A program made the position numbers and the translations under genes. A model generated the notes under the pieces. The model saw only the letters and a list, made by a program, of their open reading frames with translations, made no database searches and had not been told where the DNA came from. This document shows positions 43,911 to 57,016 of a stretch of 64,000 bases of DNA, one piece after another; the stretch's first letter is position 1; each line of letters begins with the position of its first letter. The stretch covers positions 720,084 through 784,083 of the forward strand of contig SCFE01000072.1 in NCBI GenBank assembly GCA_004352715.1. Direction: 5' to 3'. This DNA comes from Hofstenia miamia. Taxonomy: Eukaryota; Xenacoelomorpha; Acoela.

Positions 43911-46772
43911 TAACATCGTTTTATATTTAGTTCTTGACTAGGTAGTAAGGCATTGCTTTTCAACATTAAGACGACTGGAGGAGTCAAAGCTATCGTATTT
44001 CATAAAATTATTCAGTTTTCTAAAGCGTAACGCAATTGTAAATAATTGTAGTTATGTATTATTTACATTTGTAAAATTATACGGGATAGTCTTTGCGCAT
44101 TCAAAAAAAACAAATGAATAAAGCTATTGATATAAGTTGTTGAAAACTCTAGCTATTCTCTGAAGAAAATTATTCGGCTATACTATCTCTGTCAAATTAC
44201 ATTATTACATATTTCATTGGAATTTATGGAATTATTTTTCAATTTGCTGTTTGTAGAGACAGCCAGATGATTTCTTGCTTTTCAGTTCTTTATATTCTAT
44301 TTCCTGCTTCTGCATCAAAGGGGATTTAGGGAATAAAAATATTAAATAAATATTATAATTGTCTACAAAATAGAACCTTTCATACTTACAAAGCTTTGAA
44401 AAATAACAAAAAATGCACATAGAATTTTTCATATCATCATCTTTAACACAAATCTTTTTTTAATTGAAAGCAATTTTTTAAAAAATTGTTTTCAATTTTA
44501 TTTATTCTGCTGTATATGTTAGAGAATTTCGTATAATAACCGAATATACTGCAAATATATGCATCTTTTCAAAAGTGAATGATGTTTCATTACGAGAATG
44601 TTTGAATAAGCGCAGAGAACTGCTGAAACTTTGAATAAGAAAAATGGATTGCAATTGTTAAAACAGTTTTCAATGGTGAACAAATTTGCATTCATATGTC
44701 TGAGAACAGGATAAAATTTTAAATTTATGCCTAAAAGACTAATACAGTGAACTCAAGCATTTATATGCAATTTCCAGGAAATATTTATTTACTATGAAAA
44801 ATATTCCACGAAACAAATTGGTCATGTGATGAATAAATTTGGAGATTTCATTATTCCCAATATTCACAAGGTCTTTATAGTTTCTTTTAGGTGGTTTCAT
44901 CAGTAATGTCCACTTTTATTTTACATTAAAGGAATATTAAAAAAAAATTGTAAATTTTCATTGCTCTTAATGCTAATAATTATAAAGGAAATCTTTTAAA
45001 GTATCTTGTAAAAGTTGTGTTCCTTTTACAGGAAATAGTTGACTCATACAAGCCCTAGCCTGAAGAAAATTAGTTTAGCCTTTAAAAATACAAACACTTA
45101 TCAGCATTTGATGATTAATTCGCTTCACTACATGAATCACGCATTTTCGCACACACTTTGTCATAAGTCATAAAAAGTTCATTTTGTCTTAACACTTTTG
45201 TCAATAGCTATCACAACCGAACCATCCCTCTTATTTTTAATGATTCCTTATTCTTTTTTTGAACTAGTACATTTCGCTGCATCTCACATCATATTGTTCA
45301 CTTGGTGCAGTCCATAAAGTTGATGCATTTTAGGTAATAATTTTTACACAAAATCAGTGGAATAGAGTATAAAAAAAACTTCAAACTTAAATTGAAATAT
45401 TTGAGAGATATTGAATTTTTAAATTGTAATTCGCATGTTTTACATTCCTAAAGAATGTAACCCTTTAAAAAGATCCTTTAAATTTTTATCTTTTTCTTTT
45501 AAATATAAATTTTCTTGTAATAAATATTTAAAATAACATCACTGGGTTTCATATATATTCAAATAGAGATTAATTGAGATAAAATTTTACCTCCTGAGCA
45601 TCATAGAAGATAATATTTAACATACGTTGTATGCCCCATTTCAAGAATTCTACTGTTCACACTTTAATTTATAAGGAATTGCAGTTATCTGTTACTCAGT
45701 AATTCATTTTACTAGAGGCAATTTATGAGAATGCACTGTTTTATCAAAGAAATTTAATGAACTATATCGAATACTAAATTGAGGTTCAAAGGCATTCCGA
45801 TAGCAACTTCTGACATTTGTATTCTCCTTTAACAAAGTAAGGTTGTCACCTTTTCACAAATGATGAATTTTTATCAAAGTTTTTGAGAGTGCTCATCATT
45901 TTAATCCTTTTCAATACATTTGACAGAATGCTCCGCACAGTCAAAAGTGTAAGAAGTATTCACATTTTCTAGAGTGGTGTCATTTATGAAAAAACAGGCT
46001 GAATTTTTGAAAAATCTTATACGCTAAATTTCTGAAGTTATTTTTACGAGATTAACACATTACGCGTAATAGTAAAGTTGATGTCAAATCACTTTAAGAC
46101 AGTATTAACTATAACACCTATTTTTCGAATTTTAGACAGGTTTTAAAATAAGTATTAGTACAAGGGAGTGGGGAGTTTCAATCACTTCCTCCAATGTTTT
46201 GTTCCTGTAATCATTTATGGTAAGTATACACACTAATGTCTGGATTTCCAAGTAACTAAGGTTGGTAAGCGTTATAAAAATATAATTCGTTATGTTTTTA
46301 ATAACATAGTAAAATTGAAATATCCTTCCTTTTGAAACAAAATGCTTCATGGAAAATTCTTAGAACTAATTACTCAAACAAACTCAACATCATCAGTGAA
46401 GTTAATATGTTCTGATTTAGAATATCGAAATATTTGACAGATATACGACTTTGGTTACTTGGAGATTAGAGGAAAACAAAGAATATTGCATAAAAAAAAC
46501 AAAAAAAATTCATAAAATTTAGGTTTATCCTGAACTAATAAACAAACCAAAATTAAATTAATTACATCGTATGGCCTAATGCAGTAGAACTTTTTGATTA
46601 TATATATTAAATTTTTACAATACGAAGCTTCCTTGTCTGCGGAATATCTTTGAAAAAACGAGGTTTTATTCCAAATAGTGGGATTCTATTGTCTAACTAT
46701 TTAGATAAAATGTGTCAATAAGTTGAGTGATTACCGTTGTTCCTGAAGAAACCATATTAAGTCATCTATTCT

Positions 46773-46828
<56 letters not shown>

Positions 46829-49800
46829 TGACATAGGAAACGTAGAAAACTGCAAATATGTATTAAATATCCTAGACATTATATAAAATTTTTATTGAAT
46901 AAGTAGTTAACATGGCTCTCTTAATTTGCTAGCAGAGCCATGGTCGTTAGATATACCTTGGTAATTCCTTAGCAAGATTATATAAGATAGATTCCAACAT
47001 TGATGAATAAAACGCATTTTGCTATCAATTATAATAGAAATAAGCATCTCAGTATTTTATGATCAAGTTTGATTGCTCTTATTGACAAATTCTCAGCTGA
47101 CTCATGAATCCTTTCAAACTTATATCAATTTTATTGTGTCTGACTCGGGTTAGGTCAAACGCTTTAAATGAGAAGATAGATCGAGTAATTCAAAATTTAT
47201 AAATCTCTTAAATCTAAGTTTTAATCCTATTCTAGAATTCAGAACAAACAAAATTCAGAACCAATGAGATTGATCTTTGTTATGTAATAAATTTGAAATT
47301 TTGTTAACAGAGACTACGGGCATTGAAAATTGAAGGAAACATGCATTTTGATGTTATCGAATTTTTGTTTATTTTCTTGTAAAAATATTCTATGTAAATG
47401 TTGAAAGGAATTCTCGGAAAGAGTGAGTAGTCTCATTAATGCATTAATTTGTATAAAAGTGAAACTTTTGTTTTGATATTAATTCAAATTTGGAACTATT
47501 GCTGTGATGATATCCCAAAAACACCAGAAGTAAAATATTTATCATTTCAGACCGCAAAATTCGACAAGCGTCAGTAATCCTCATAGAGAAATCTAAAATT
47601 GAAATTGTTGATGGGATAATTTGAGTAAGGATTATAAGGTACTAGTACCACCTTTCTAGTTATCATGTTGGACAAATGACTTCAGTAAATAATATTTGTT
47701 GAACCTCTAAATGAATCATAGTGCCGCTATGATTATTAAGAAGAAGCTGCAATTTTTTTGATTCAATTCCAGTTTAGTTGAATTGTAGCAATAAATTCAT
47801 GAGTTCTTAATTAGTAATCCAGAACTATTAATTCTTCAACAGTTTAATAGATTTAAATGAAACTTGGTGGTATTGAAAACTTTTCATGAAAAATATAGAA
47901 ATCCTATATTTCGAAGTTTCAATATTATTAAGCACAAAACCCTAAACCACTATATATAAGTAGATTGAATCATGCATTTGGGAAATGACATAAGCTACGG
48001 AATATCTCAAAATTACATTATATAAGCGCATAGTCTTGTCAAGGAATGTATTCTAGAATGAGTGACCTCACGGTCTTCTTTATAGTATGCCTCGGTAATA
48101 GAAAAAAACATTATCACAAAATTTGCAACTTTTTCACAGACATATAGAAATTATAGTGATGGAGATCTTGGCAAGGGCCATGCAGAACATGTCATAGTAA
48201 AACGTAAATTGCATCTACTGGTGCTCCAAAATGAATAAAACATTAATGAATTTTGTGGAAAAAACCAGTTTGCAAAATTTTCTGTAGACAAATAGTCAAC
48301 AATCATGCTGCAGTTTGAAAAAGAAAGAGCTTTCTTGCAAGTGTATTAGGCATTAAAAATACATACTTGTACTTCTGATAGAAATGGATTAATGAACATG
48401 AATGTCCTGTTCTCTAATTTTCGATTTGCTATGATCTTTGCCACTACTTATTCCAATGCCTAAAAAGGCAAAATTGTGCTCAAGAACTAGATACGGTAAA
48501 TATATTAAGGTAAGGATTAAAAAAAATTTATTTGTAGGCAAAGATTAAATTTTACATTCCACTTTACATTGCACAATACTTAGTTAGAATCTTGTACTGT
48601 TTTAATTATTTTTATGGTTTGATTTCAAGAGAATCTTTGGAAAGAGGCATCTAACGTAGCTTTCTTGTGTAATTTATATTGCTTAGAAAAATTCTATTAA
48701 TTTTTAACATAAAAATATATTCTAAATAATGCACATATTGTTTGAAATAATTTCAAAATAAAATTATTTTGCAAGTCGTATTTTAACAATCAAAATTATT
48801 CATTTCACTTACCTTAAAAATTAAAAAAATTTAGAGTTAAATTAACACATATAATTCAAAATCTTAGAACTATGTTTGAGTTAATATTCATATAGTCGGA
48901 TTTGTCAAGCCTTCCAAGTGAAGTCAAAATAGCTTATGTAAAGCAAATAAATCTGGAGTAGAATTTTAGGAGAAGCTAACATCAAGAACATTATTGAATT
49001 GTATGTCTTTGCAGTTGCAATAATCCTCGTCCCAATAACCACTCAAAAATCCACTGGCTTAGTTCCAAGTGCCTGCCAACTAGAAAATACTCCTGACATT
49101 AGAATATGAACCTCAGAAAAATAACCTTTAATCAAAACTAAAACTTATAATATGCTTAAAAAGTAATTAGAAGAGAAAATCATTTTTGAAAAATTGTTAA
49201 TACAAAAAACAAACTTCATTCAAAATGTACCTAAATATACAAATATTTATTTATCAATAATTTTCATAGCACTGCAAAAACATTGGAAATCGTAAAATTA
49301 ATATATAATGACATTGAAATTTTGACAACCTTGCGATGACATCGAATTAGAGCTTATGAGATTCTTGGATATTTCTTAAAATGCTTGTCTACACATTGCT
49401 TTTGAGTAGCATTAGAAAAATGTCAAGCTTTATTGTACATTCATAAAAACCTTTAACCAATTTCTTAAGCAAGACAGTCAATAGTTAAAACTGCAATCTC
49501 AATTTTAACAATACACATAGCTAAATATTTGCTGAGATCAGTAGAAACAAATTATTCCGATATACCTTGGTTGACATTCGATCAATCGAAAAAGAAATCC
49601 GCGTATAATAAAACCTGAAATGTTAACAAAATTGCTAAGTCAATGAATAAGAATTTGATAGTCAAAACCACTAAATTGAGTCATTGAGACCAAAAAAATA
49701 TAGATGCCAAGGTTATACTAAGATGTAGGTGCAGTTCTGGTAAAAAAAGGTAGTTGTAAATTTGGAAATGGCAGTTATAAGGAAAAGGGCCCCTAGGGCC

Positions 49801-52800
49801 TCCTACTTTTGTATCTTAGACTTAGAAAAAATATGACATTTGTTCACGATCTTGCGAATAGCAATGTTGAAATTTTGTAAAAATGTGGCTGATTGTGGTG
49901 TCGTGCTGTACAGGAACTATTAATGCTTCAAATGTCTTGTTTCACTGTGGATAAATTTCGTAAATTTGGAAATGACCTCGGATTAGCTTTCCAGCAAAAT
50001 TGTATATTGATCTTAAATAGAAATCTTCTTAAATTTAATTCAAATATTCAAATGTAACCTTAAATTCAAAGTAGGCTGTAAACATAAATCAAGTTGAAAT
50101 TCATTAATTAGCAGACGATCTGTCTGAAATGACTGATTGACAGAGAAAAATGTAGTTTACCAGAGTATCCTTTACAAAATTCCCTTTGGCAACAAGGGCA
50201 ACTATTTATTAACGTTAATTTGGGCTTTTTGTCTCATGCAAATGATCAATCATTGTGTTTGATGGCATCATTGTTCATAAGCACTTCTATCAATTATACC
50301 ATCAAATTCTCCTCTCGTTCATAATTGACCAATAAATTGTAAATGTTAAGCGTAGATTAGTCTATTTAAAATGACATTAAAGCCCTTATTGGCACAATTC
50401 TAAGATATATTAGAATATAAAAGATCCATAGAGGACTGTCTCTCTTGACCTATTCTGACCTCATACAATTTTTCATTTTTAGATGCAAGAAAGAATAATT
50501 TGTTTTTGCAGGGTGATTTAAGATCATAAATATCTAAATTGTCTGTCAACGGTGAATTTTGACACAGAATAGAACGTTATTAATACTTTCTCCCATGTGT
50601 CACATGATACTTTGATATGTTGAACTCACAAGGGAGTTGACACAGCCCTCTCTAATAAATTTTTTTTCTACAGAATATTTTTCCATGAAGTTTTGTACGT
50701 TACTGACACAATCCTCTTCTACAAAATTAGATAATTTGATACGTGACACGTCATCACAATGTGATGATGTCGTTATTTTTAATGATAGGAAGAATAGTGG
50801 TGGTTCTTTCGAAATATTGAAATTTTTCAATAAGCTATAAGTTATATAATGTCAGAATGGGAACAAAATCATATAAAAACGCAACATTGATGAGAAACAC
50901 ATAAGTAAACAACAATGCAAAAAATATAATTGATAAATAGAAATAATTTAGCTAATATTAATAGAAAAATGCGTTATTAATGAATGGTGGAAACCAATTT
51001 TTTAACGATTTTTATAATTATTATACTTACCTAAGAAACATATCTATAATGACATCATTATTTGTAGAAGCCTAGTTATTCTTCTCTAAGTTATTAAATT
51101 GCCTATTTTGAATATAACTCTATGTCGAATATTAAAAAAATCATACAACAAAATATTTCGATAGCAAAACAATTGTGTCTAATGATTTTATACTGTTTCA
51201 TTTATATTAACATTGCTTTCCTTAAGCATAAAGCTGTTCTCTTAAAGCGTACATATATTTAAAAGTAACTAATTTATCATCTTACGTAATTTTTTGCTCT
51301 TCTCTAAATGAAGATATTCTCGAGAACGTGTTTTTTTCAGTTCTTATATACATGCATATTTGAAGTGAATACTGGTATACATTTTGCACGTTGAGTTATT
51401 CAAGATGGCTTCTTGAACTCCTCATCAAACTTTTCTCCACATTTTTTAATAATAGAACAATCCCAAATAAAATATTCTTACAATCAATTATCTATTTTTT
51501 GTATTTCATGTTAAAATATTTTTCATTGATTTATGAACATTTTGTTAAAGGATATTTCCTCGGATTTAAAAGTTTCTGTTACGAACTATCAGATAGAAAA
51601 TCTCAGTTACTCTTATTTCCACAATTAGTTATTATCAATAGACAAACATATATAATGGGATTCTGTTCTTCCAATTAGGTCAATGGGATTTACTTGATAG
51701 GACATCAAATTTTTGAAAGTTTTTTAAGCGAATATTTTCAACTCAAAGAACATAAATATACACTTTTGTTATTTCTGCACATTTAATAAATTGATTAGTG
51801 TCGAATTTTTGGACGAAAATACTTTGCATGTGTTTGAAAAGCACACTGTCAAAAATCTGTGTCTAAATGTCATTGCATAAAAATAAAATTTAACCAATGA
51901 CATTGGCTAAAATCACTGTGTTGCTCAGCAACTGCAACATCCGTTTTGAGATATTTAGTATTCTTTTTTAGAAATTTGGTATTCATAATAAGTACCAACC
52001 TATTCAATTAAGTTGAAAAATCTAAAAGTGTTTGCTATTTAATATAATGTTTAATAAGTTGGTGCAAAATTCCCAATCAATAAGTTTTTCTTACATGAAG
52101 TACTTACACTGAAATTTATTTAGAAAAAACGCATAAATGAAAACATTAAGACTATATTTTGATAACGGAATTTATGGAAACCACCACAAAAAAAATTTCA
52201 TAAGAAGGAACAGAGCAAATCGACTAATTCAATGTCAAAATTAAGAAGCTTTACAAAATCTCTTTCTTTTCTGCTTTTTGATACTTCCGTCTATGAGATG
52301 TTGAAGCCTTAGTGAAGGTATTTATTTTTGCTATCCAACATCAGAATAGTTCCTTCACTTATCCTTAAAATCACTTCTTCTGACAACTTTGAAATAACTG
52401 GAGGCGCATGAACTTCTGTTGCTGACCATTTTCTCATATCTTTGAGAAACACACTTACATCTACTTTCTGAGAGACATCAAATAGTTTTTCTCCATTTCT
52501 CTAGCCTTTTGTTTAGTTGATGGCTATTCAGATTTTTAGGATTTTTACCCACAACGTGCGTCCACATTATGAGGTCCCCAACGTTCGTACTTATGCTCTA
52601 TATCATCAAACCTCTGATGTCGTGCTTGCATGGGACTCTTTGCGTTTTGTTAGCTGTTGATAGTAATGGAATTGCACAAAAACTAGAAAAATTTCAGCAA
52701 TGAATCATATGACAACTCAGTCATTCAGTGTGACTTTCGAAGAGTATAATCCCATATTTGTGCCACGATGAATGAACCCTTTTAGTGGGTATCTTACCGA

Positions 52801-53600
52801 ATGGTTTTGTTTTGATAACGGCGCAATGAATGAGTAAAGTGACGACTCATCAATTTTGTTTATTAACCTGAGCTCAAAAGCAACTCGAAAATTTCACAGA
52901 GAAAGATAAAATCAAAATCCATGAGATAATAGACATTCAATGCTGTCTTTTACGTAGGATTTTAAAGTTTATCATCTCCAATTCAACTTTGTAAGTAGTA
53001 TACTAGAACCTTTAACTAGGGACTTAGGGTACTAGGTCTAGAAGAGGATCAATTTGAATGCTATTTTCGATGTAACATCTTACACATACCTTTGAAAGGA
53101 AACTTTTTAGGGGTGTACCTTGAGATTCTCAGGAAAAACGTATTTCTTGTGCCAACTTTATGTTTAAGTTTTCTTGAAATTAGTCTTATCAAAGCCTTTT
53201 CTAATGCTTATTTCAAGGCCCATTTAAACTACTTCGTGTCGAAAACACCTTTCTGTTGCCAATAATTGGTAATATCCCGGATAAAAATTTTTTGCCCATT
53301 ACTTCAAAAACAGTTTTTTGCTAGTGTAGATCTTATATTATTTTTCTCTTCTTTGCAAAAATAGTTCATTTTTGAAAAAATATGTAAGAATAGTTTCATA
53401 ATTTAAATTTTCAAGTAATAAACAAATACATCAATAATAATGTCGAAACAAGAAATTCTTGGATTTTCACGAAAAAACCATTTTTATTATCGTGAGTGGT
53501 TTTGGTGTGCATATCAAAATCTGTTAAAATAGTTTTCTTTTTCAAATAGCATGAAAATGTTTTTATACACAACATTGACTGAGGCGACTAAAACTCAATG
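43911..53600. other. Long AT-rich stretch without a supported gene
   Basis: Read on both strands. A (TA)n tract lies at 46775-46822. Short frames such as 46132-46350 (minus), 50600-50830 (minus) and 51391-51678 (plus) match no family I know and are within chance length for this composition. Around 52640-52700 (+) the residues A-Q-K-L-E-K-F-Q-Q faintly recall a LINE C-terminus but are insufficient for a call. Confidence 0.5.
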
Positions 53601-53627
53601 CAACTTTTTTTCTACTAAGAACATATA

Positions 53628-54904
53628 CTTAGCATGATCAAAAAGTAATGAGCCTTATTATATACAAAGTGACAATGTGTTGATAAGAAGCAAAGTCTGC
53701 ATGTTTCATGATTCTCCTGTACAGCAGCTAAGTGATGGAATAGTTTTTCGTATTGGTGGATAACCACTTCTTTTGTCATGACTGATAGGGAATCAGAAAG
53801 GAACTTTTCAAGATCGTCGCCATTAGAAATACTGACTAAATTTCGTTTGGCATCTAAGTCACTAAATATCCATCTATCCAAGAGATTGTATTTTGGTGAG
53901 TATGTACCGGCTTCCAAGCAGTTACACATTTATCCTTCAGAAATTTGGTCGTAAGCGCAGACACGCAAGGTCGTGCATTGTCATGAATCAAGACAAGGTT
54001 TTTCCAGGCGACTGATTGTGACTTGATGTGAGCATTGATTTTAGGAGCTCAATGTATACATCTGAATTGACTAATGATGTAGAAATTTGGAAAAACCATT
54101 TGCCACCAAGAATCACAGCGACGATTGGCATGCTTTTTTGTCGCTAGAAGGACCCTGACACCAGGCGGCATTTGATGTCTTTGTGCCGATGCAGCGCCAA
54201 TAAAGCCACTTTTCGTCAATGGATGTAGCGTTATTGATGTTGACTGTTGGAAATTTTTCAATCCAGGAAGTAGCACATTCAACTCGATTGATCATTTGCT
54301 GAGAGGTGAAGTCATGAGGAATCCATCTGTAACACAGTTTTTGGCAGTTTCAGCATCTTGTGGATGATGTCAGAGATTGCTCCGAAACTGAAGCCGGTTT
54401 ATTCAATTGATCTCGTATTGAAACGTGGTGATCCTCATCGATTAATCTTTCAACAATTTGGCAGTTGTCATCATTGCATATTGAGGCAGAACGACCAAAT
54501 CGAAAAAAGTCGGCAAAGCTTGTTGGAGAACACGATTCGAATTCAGCAAAGGTTCGAAGCACAGTAGCTCTCGATGGAGCTTTTTCTCTCCATGCAGTCT
54601 GCAAGATATCCACACATTCCGAAGCCTTTTTCCCGTTCCTTCTCAGCGTTTCAATTAAAAAATCTATAATTCTCTATTCATAATTCATTTGAATAAAATA
54701 TGTGCAGAAAAATTTCCTTTTTATTATCAGATGTGTATGTTATACACAAACAATAAACACGAACACGTGTAATTGATAGGATAAGAATACTCCCAGATTG
54801 CTGTCTGCATTCCATTGTTTTATTGGGAATACAACAAATAACATATACCATCATATTTGCTGCAACCGGCATACAGTCTCATAACTTTTCGATCAAACTA
54901 AATG
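53628..54904 (-). mobile_element. Full-length but inactive mariner-like element
   Basis: About 1.28 kb, the usual length of mariner. The left end CTTAGCATGATCAAAAAGTAATGAG and the reverse complement of the right end both contain TTAG..TGATC.AAAAGT.ATGAG, and TA precedes each end. The transposase is on the minus strand. It lies in an AT-rich stretch with a (TA)n tract just to its right (54911-54942). Confidence 0.85.
53640..54680 (-). pseudogene. Mariner-like transposase, frameshifted
   Basis: From the N-terminus: the helix-turn-helix region A-P-S-R-A-T-V-L-R-T-F-A-E-F and R-F-G-R-S with I-V-E-R-L-I-D-E-D (54350-54613). Next is W-I-E-K-F-P, then I-D-E-K-W-L-Y-W-R with the first catalytic Asp (about 54200). 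H-D-N-A-R-P holds the second (about 53980), and Y-S-P-K-Y-N-L-L-D-R-W-I-F (about 53880) the third. The protein ends M-T-K-E-V-V-I-H-Q-Y-E-K-L-F-H-H. The three acidic residues can each be found but in different frames, with at least three frameshifts or stops. The family performs cut-and-paste transposition into TA. Confidence 0.8.

Positions 54905-54910
<6 letters not shown>

Positions 54911-54942
<32 letters not shown>
54911..54942. repeat. (TA)n microsatellite
   Basis: About 16 TA units next to the right end of the mariner-like element; a single ambiguous base N follows at 54973. Confidence 0.9.
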
Positions 54943-54945
<3 letters not shown>

Positions 54946-55687
54946 TGTTAATTAATTAAATAAATATATCACNTGATTGGCAAATAAATGTGAAATATAA
55001 CTCTGCAAATCAGAGTATATTCAGTAAAATGTTGTTAAACAAACTCATATTTATTCTGCTACTAATATCACAGTGCTTTTCATTTAAGAAATATGCAATC
55101 CATTCCCTAAAGACAATGGTAAGCAAGTTATTGTACAGTCAATAGTTTAATATTTAAATTGAAAACTCTGTGCACTATGACCACATCATAATCTTAAGTT
55201 AATATTTTTGGCTCTGTTGATTATTTGCAGAAATTTTTTACAAAACATCAGACATATACTTCAATGTCTATTCATTTGATAACAAAAAATATTTACCAAT
55301 TCAAAAGTATTTGTTTTAGCGATAAGTTATTCAATGTGCAGCAATGGAGATTAAAAAAATTGTTTTTATATTAATGTGAGATTAAGTATCTCGGTGCATA
55401 GAAAATATGGGAATGACTATTAAAACTAATATTTCACCTTAGACAGGAATAAATTCAAATATTGATTGGGAACTTGCTATGAGATATACGGTACTAAGTT
55501 AATTATAGCAGAAAATATCCTAAATGAAAAAATTGATGAAAATTTACAAATACAAGAAATTTTACAAATCTTATTTTTTTAAAATATATTGCATTAAAAA
55601 TATATTGTTTTGCATGTTGAACAGGTTCCGAGTAAGAGTTAGTTGACAAAAAATTCACCGGAAAAACTGTTGATACTTTCGAAAACT

Positions 55688-57016
55688 TTTTGTCATTTCA
55701 TTGAATTTTATTAGGGTAGCATCAAATTTTCAATGAAATTACTTTTAATATATTTTGTATTTGGAATCTCTTAGTTTTGCTTCAGAAACAGTTTTTTGAG
55801 AAATACTTATAGATTGTAAACTTTAAAAAAACACGTTATTTGTATAACTTTTGTCACCGCAAGTTGTTTTAATTATACCGCTAACCACCGCATAGATGCA
55901 AATCTTTTAATAAAAATAATTTGAAAAATAAATTATCAATTTCACTGAAATGTTCCAGAAAATTGAAGAAATTATTTAGTACAGACAATATTTAGGGAAC
56001 ACCGTGAAGAGTAAAGATTTTTTGAGGCTGGGCAAGAAATTCAGCAAATGTACGAGACTTGGTACCCAACTGTAGGATGCAAGCCTAAGTGCAGTATGAA
56101 ATTCAAAATAGTTGTCCAAAACAGATTTTTAAAAATTTTCATGTAAAAAATTTTGAATATGAAATTCTTTCTAAATTACTCTCAACTGAAAGCATTTTTA
56201 TCTTAAAAAATATTTTTTTCAAGAATCACAAAATTGCATAAAAGGAGCATGTGATGAATTCTACAATTCAAATTTGCGCACATGGAATGTAGAATAGTAT
56301 AGTCTTTTTACACTCGATATCTGAAAAATAACGAAATTTTATTTTTGGTATTGAAAAAGATTTGATAGATGAAACTGGTTTGAATCATTAAGTGTATTTT
56401 ATATCAAATAACAAGACTATTTAAAATTCTTAAATTGTCTGGTACATATACCTTGTATATGCTATTTGAACCACTCAAAATTTTTGACTTATTTTCAGTC
56501 ATCAAAGAACAATTAGGTGAAAAATTTACTATTAAATTATAAATTTTGACTTTTAAGAAGCAATATTAATAATAATAATATAATTTTTTCAATTTTCTAG
56601 AGCATTTCAGTGAAATTGATAATCTATTTTTCGAATTAGATTCATTAAAAGATTTGCATCAATGCGGTGGTTTTTTAAGATTTACAATCCCTAAGTATTT
56701 CTCAAAAAACTGTATATGAAGCAAAACTAAGAGATTTCACATACAAAAAAAAATTAAAAGTAATTTCATTGAAAATTTGATGCTATTCTAATAAAATTGA
56801 ATAAATGACAAAATACCTAAGAAATATGTCTTTAAGCTTTTCTACGAATGATGCATAACTCTAAGAAAGCAATTCAGAAATATCTATTTTTTCTTACGAA
56901 AACAAAAATCACCATTGTTGCACACACCGTGGTAAAATTTCATTTATTACGGTGATTAGCACTGAAGTTTTTTCCTTGTGGTGGAAAAAATTTTACAAAA
57001 CCTGCACCGCGCTCAT
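55688..57016. mobile_element. GCGGT-family MITE with an inverted duplication
   Basis: The right end (reverse complement TAGAGATGAGCGCGGTGC, ending at 57016) matches the left terminus of the element at 1783. Inside, 55688-55970 and 56590-56818 are inverted copies of each other (shared words include GCATCAAATTTTCAATGAAA and ATTATCAATTTCACTGAAAT), with about 620 bp between. The left arm has an additional segment of about 57 bp (55826-55882) containing CACCGCAAGTTG, also present in the copy at 1783. No left terminus of this family was found. Confidence 0.7.

Noticed and set aside
50600-50840. Overlapping frames on both strands (76 and 67 codons)
   Set aside because: No recognisable family, no splice context and length compatible with chance.
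52560-52700. Possible Jockey-like C-terminus (A-Q-K-L-E-K-F-Q-Q)
   Set aside because: Too short and unsupported by neighbouring RT motifs.
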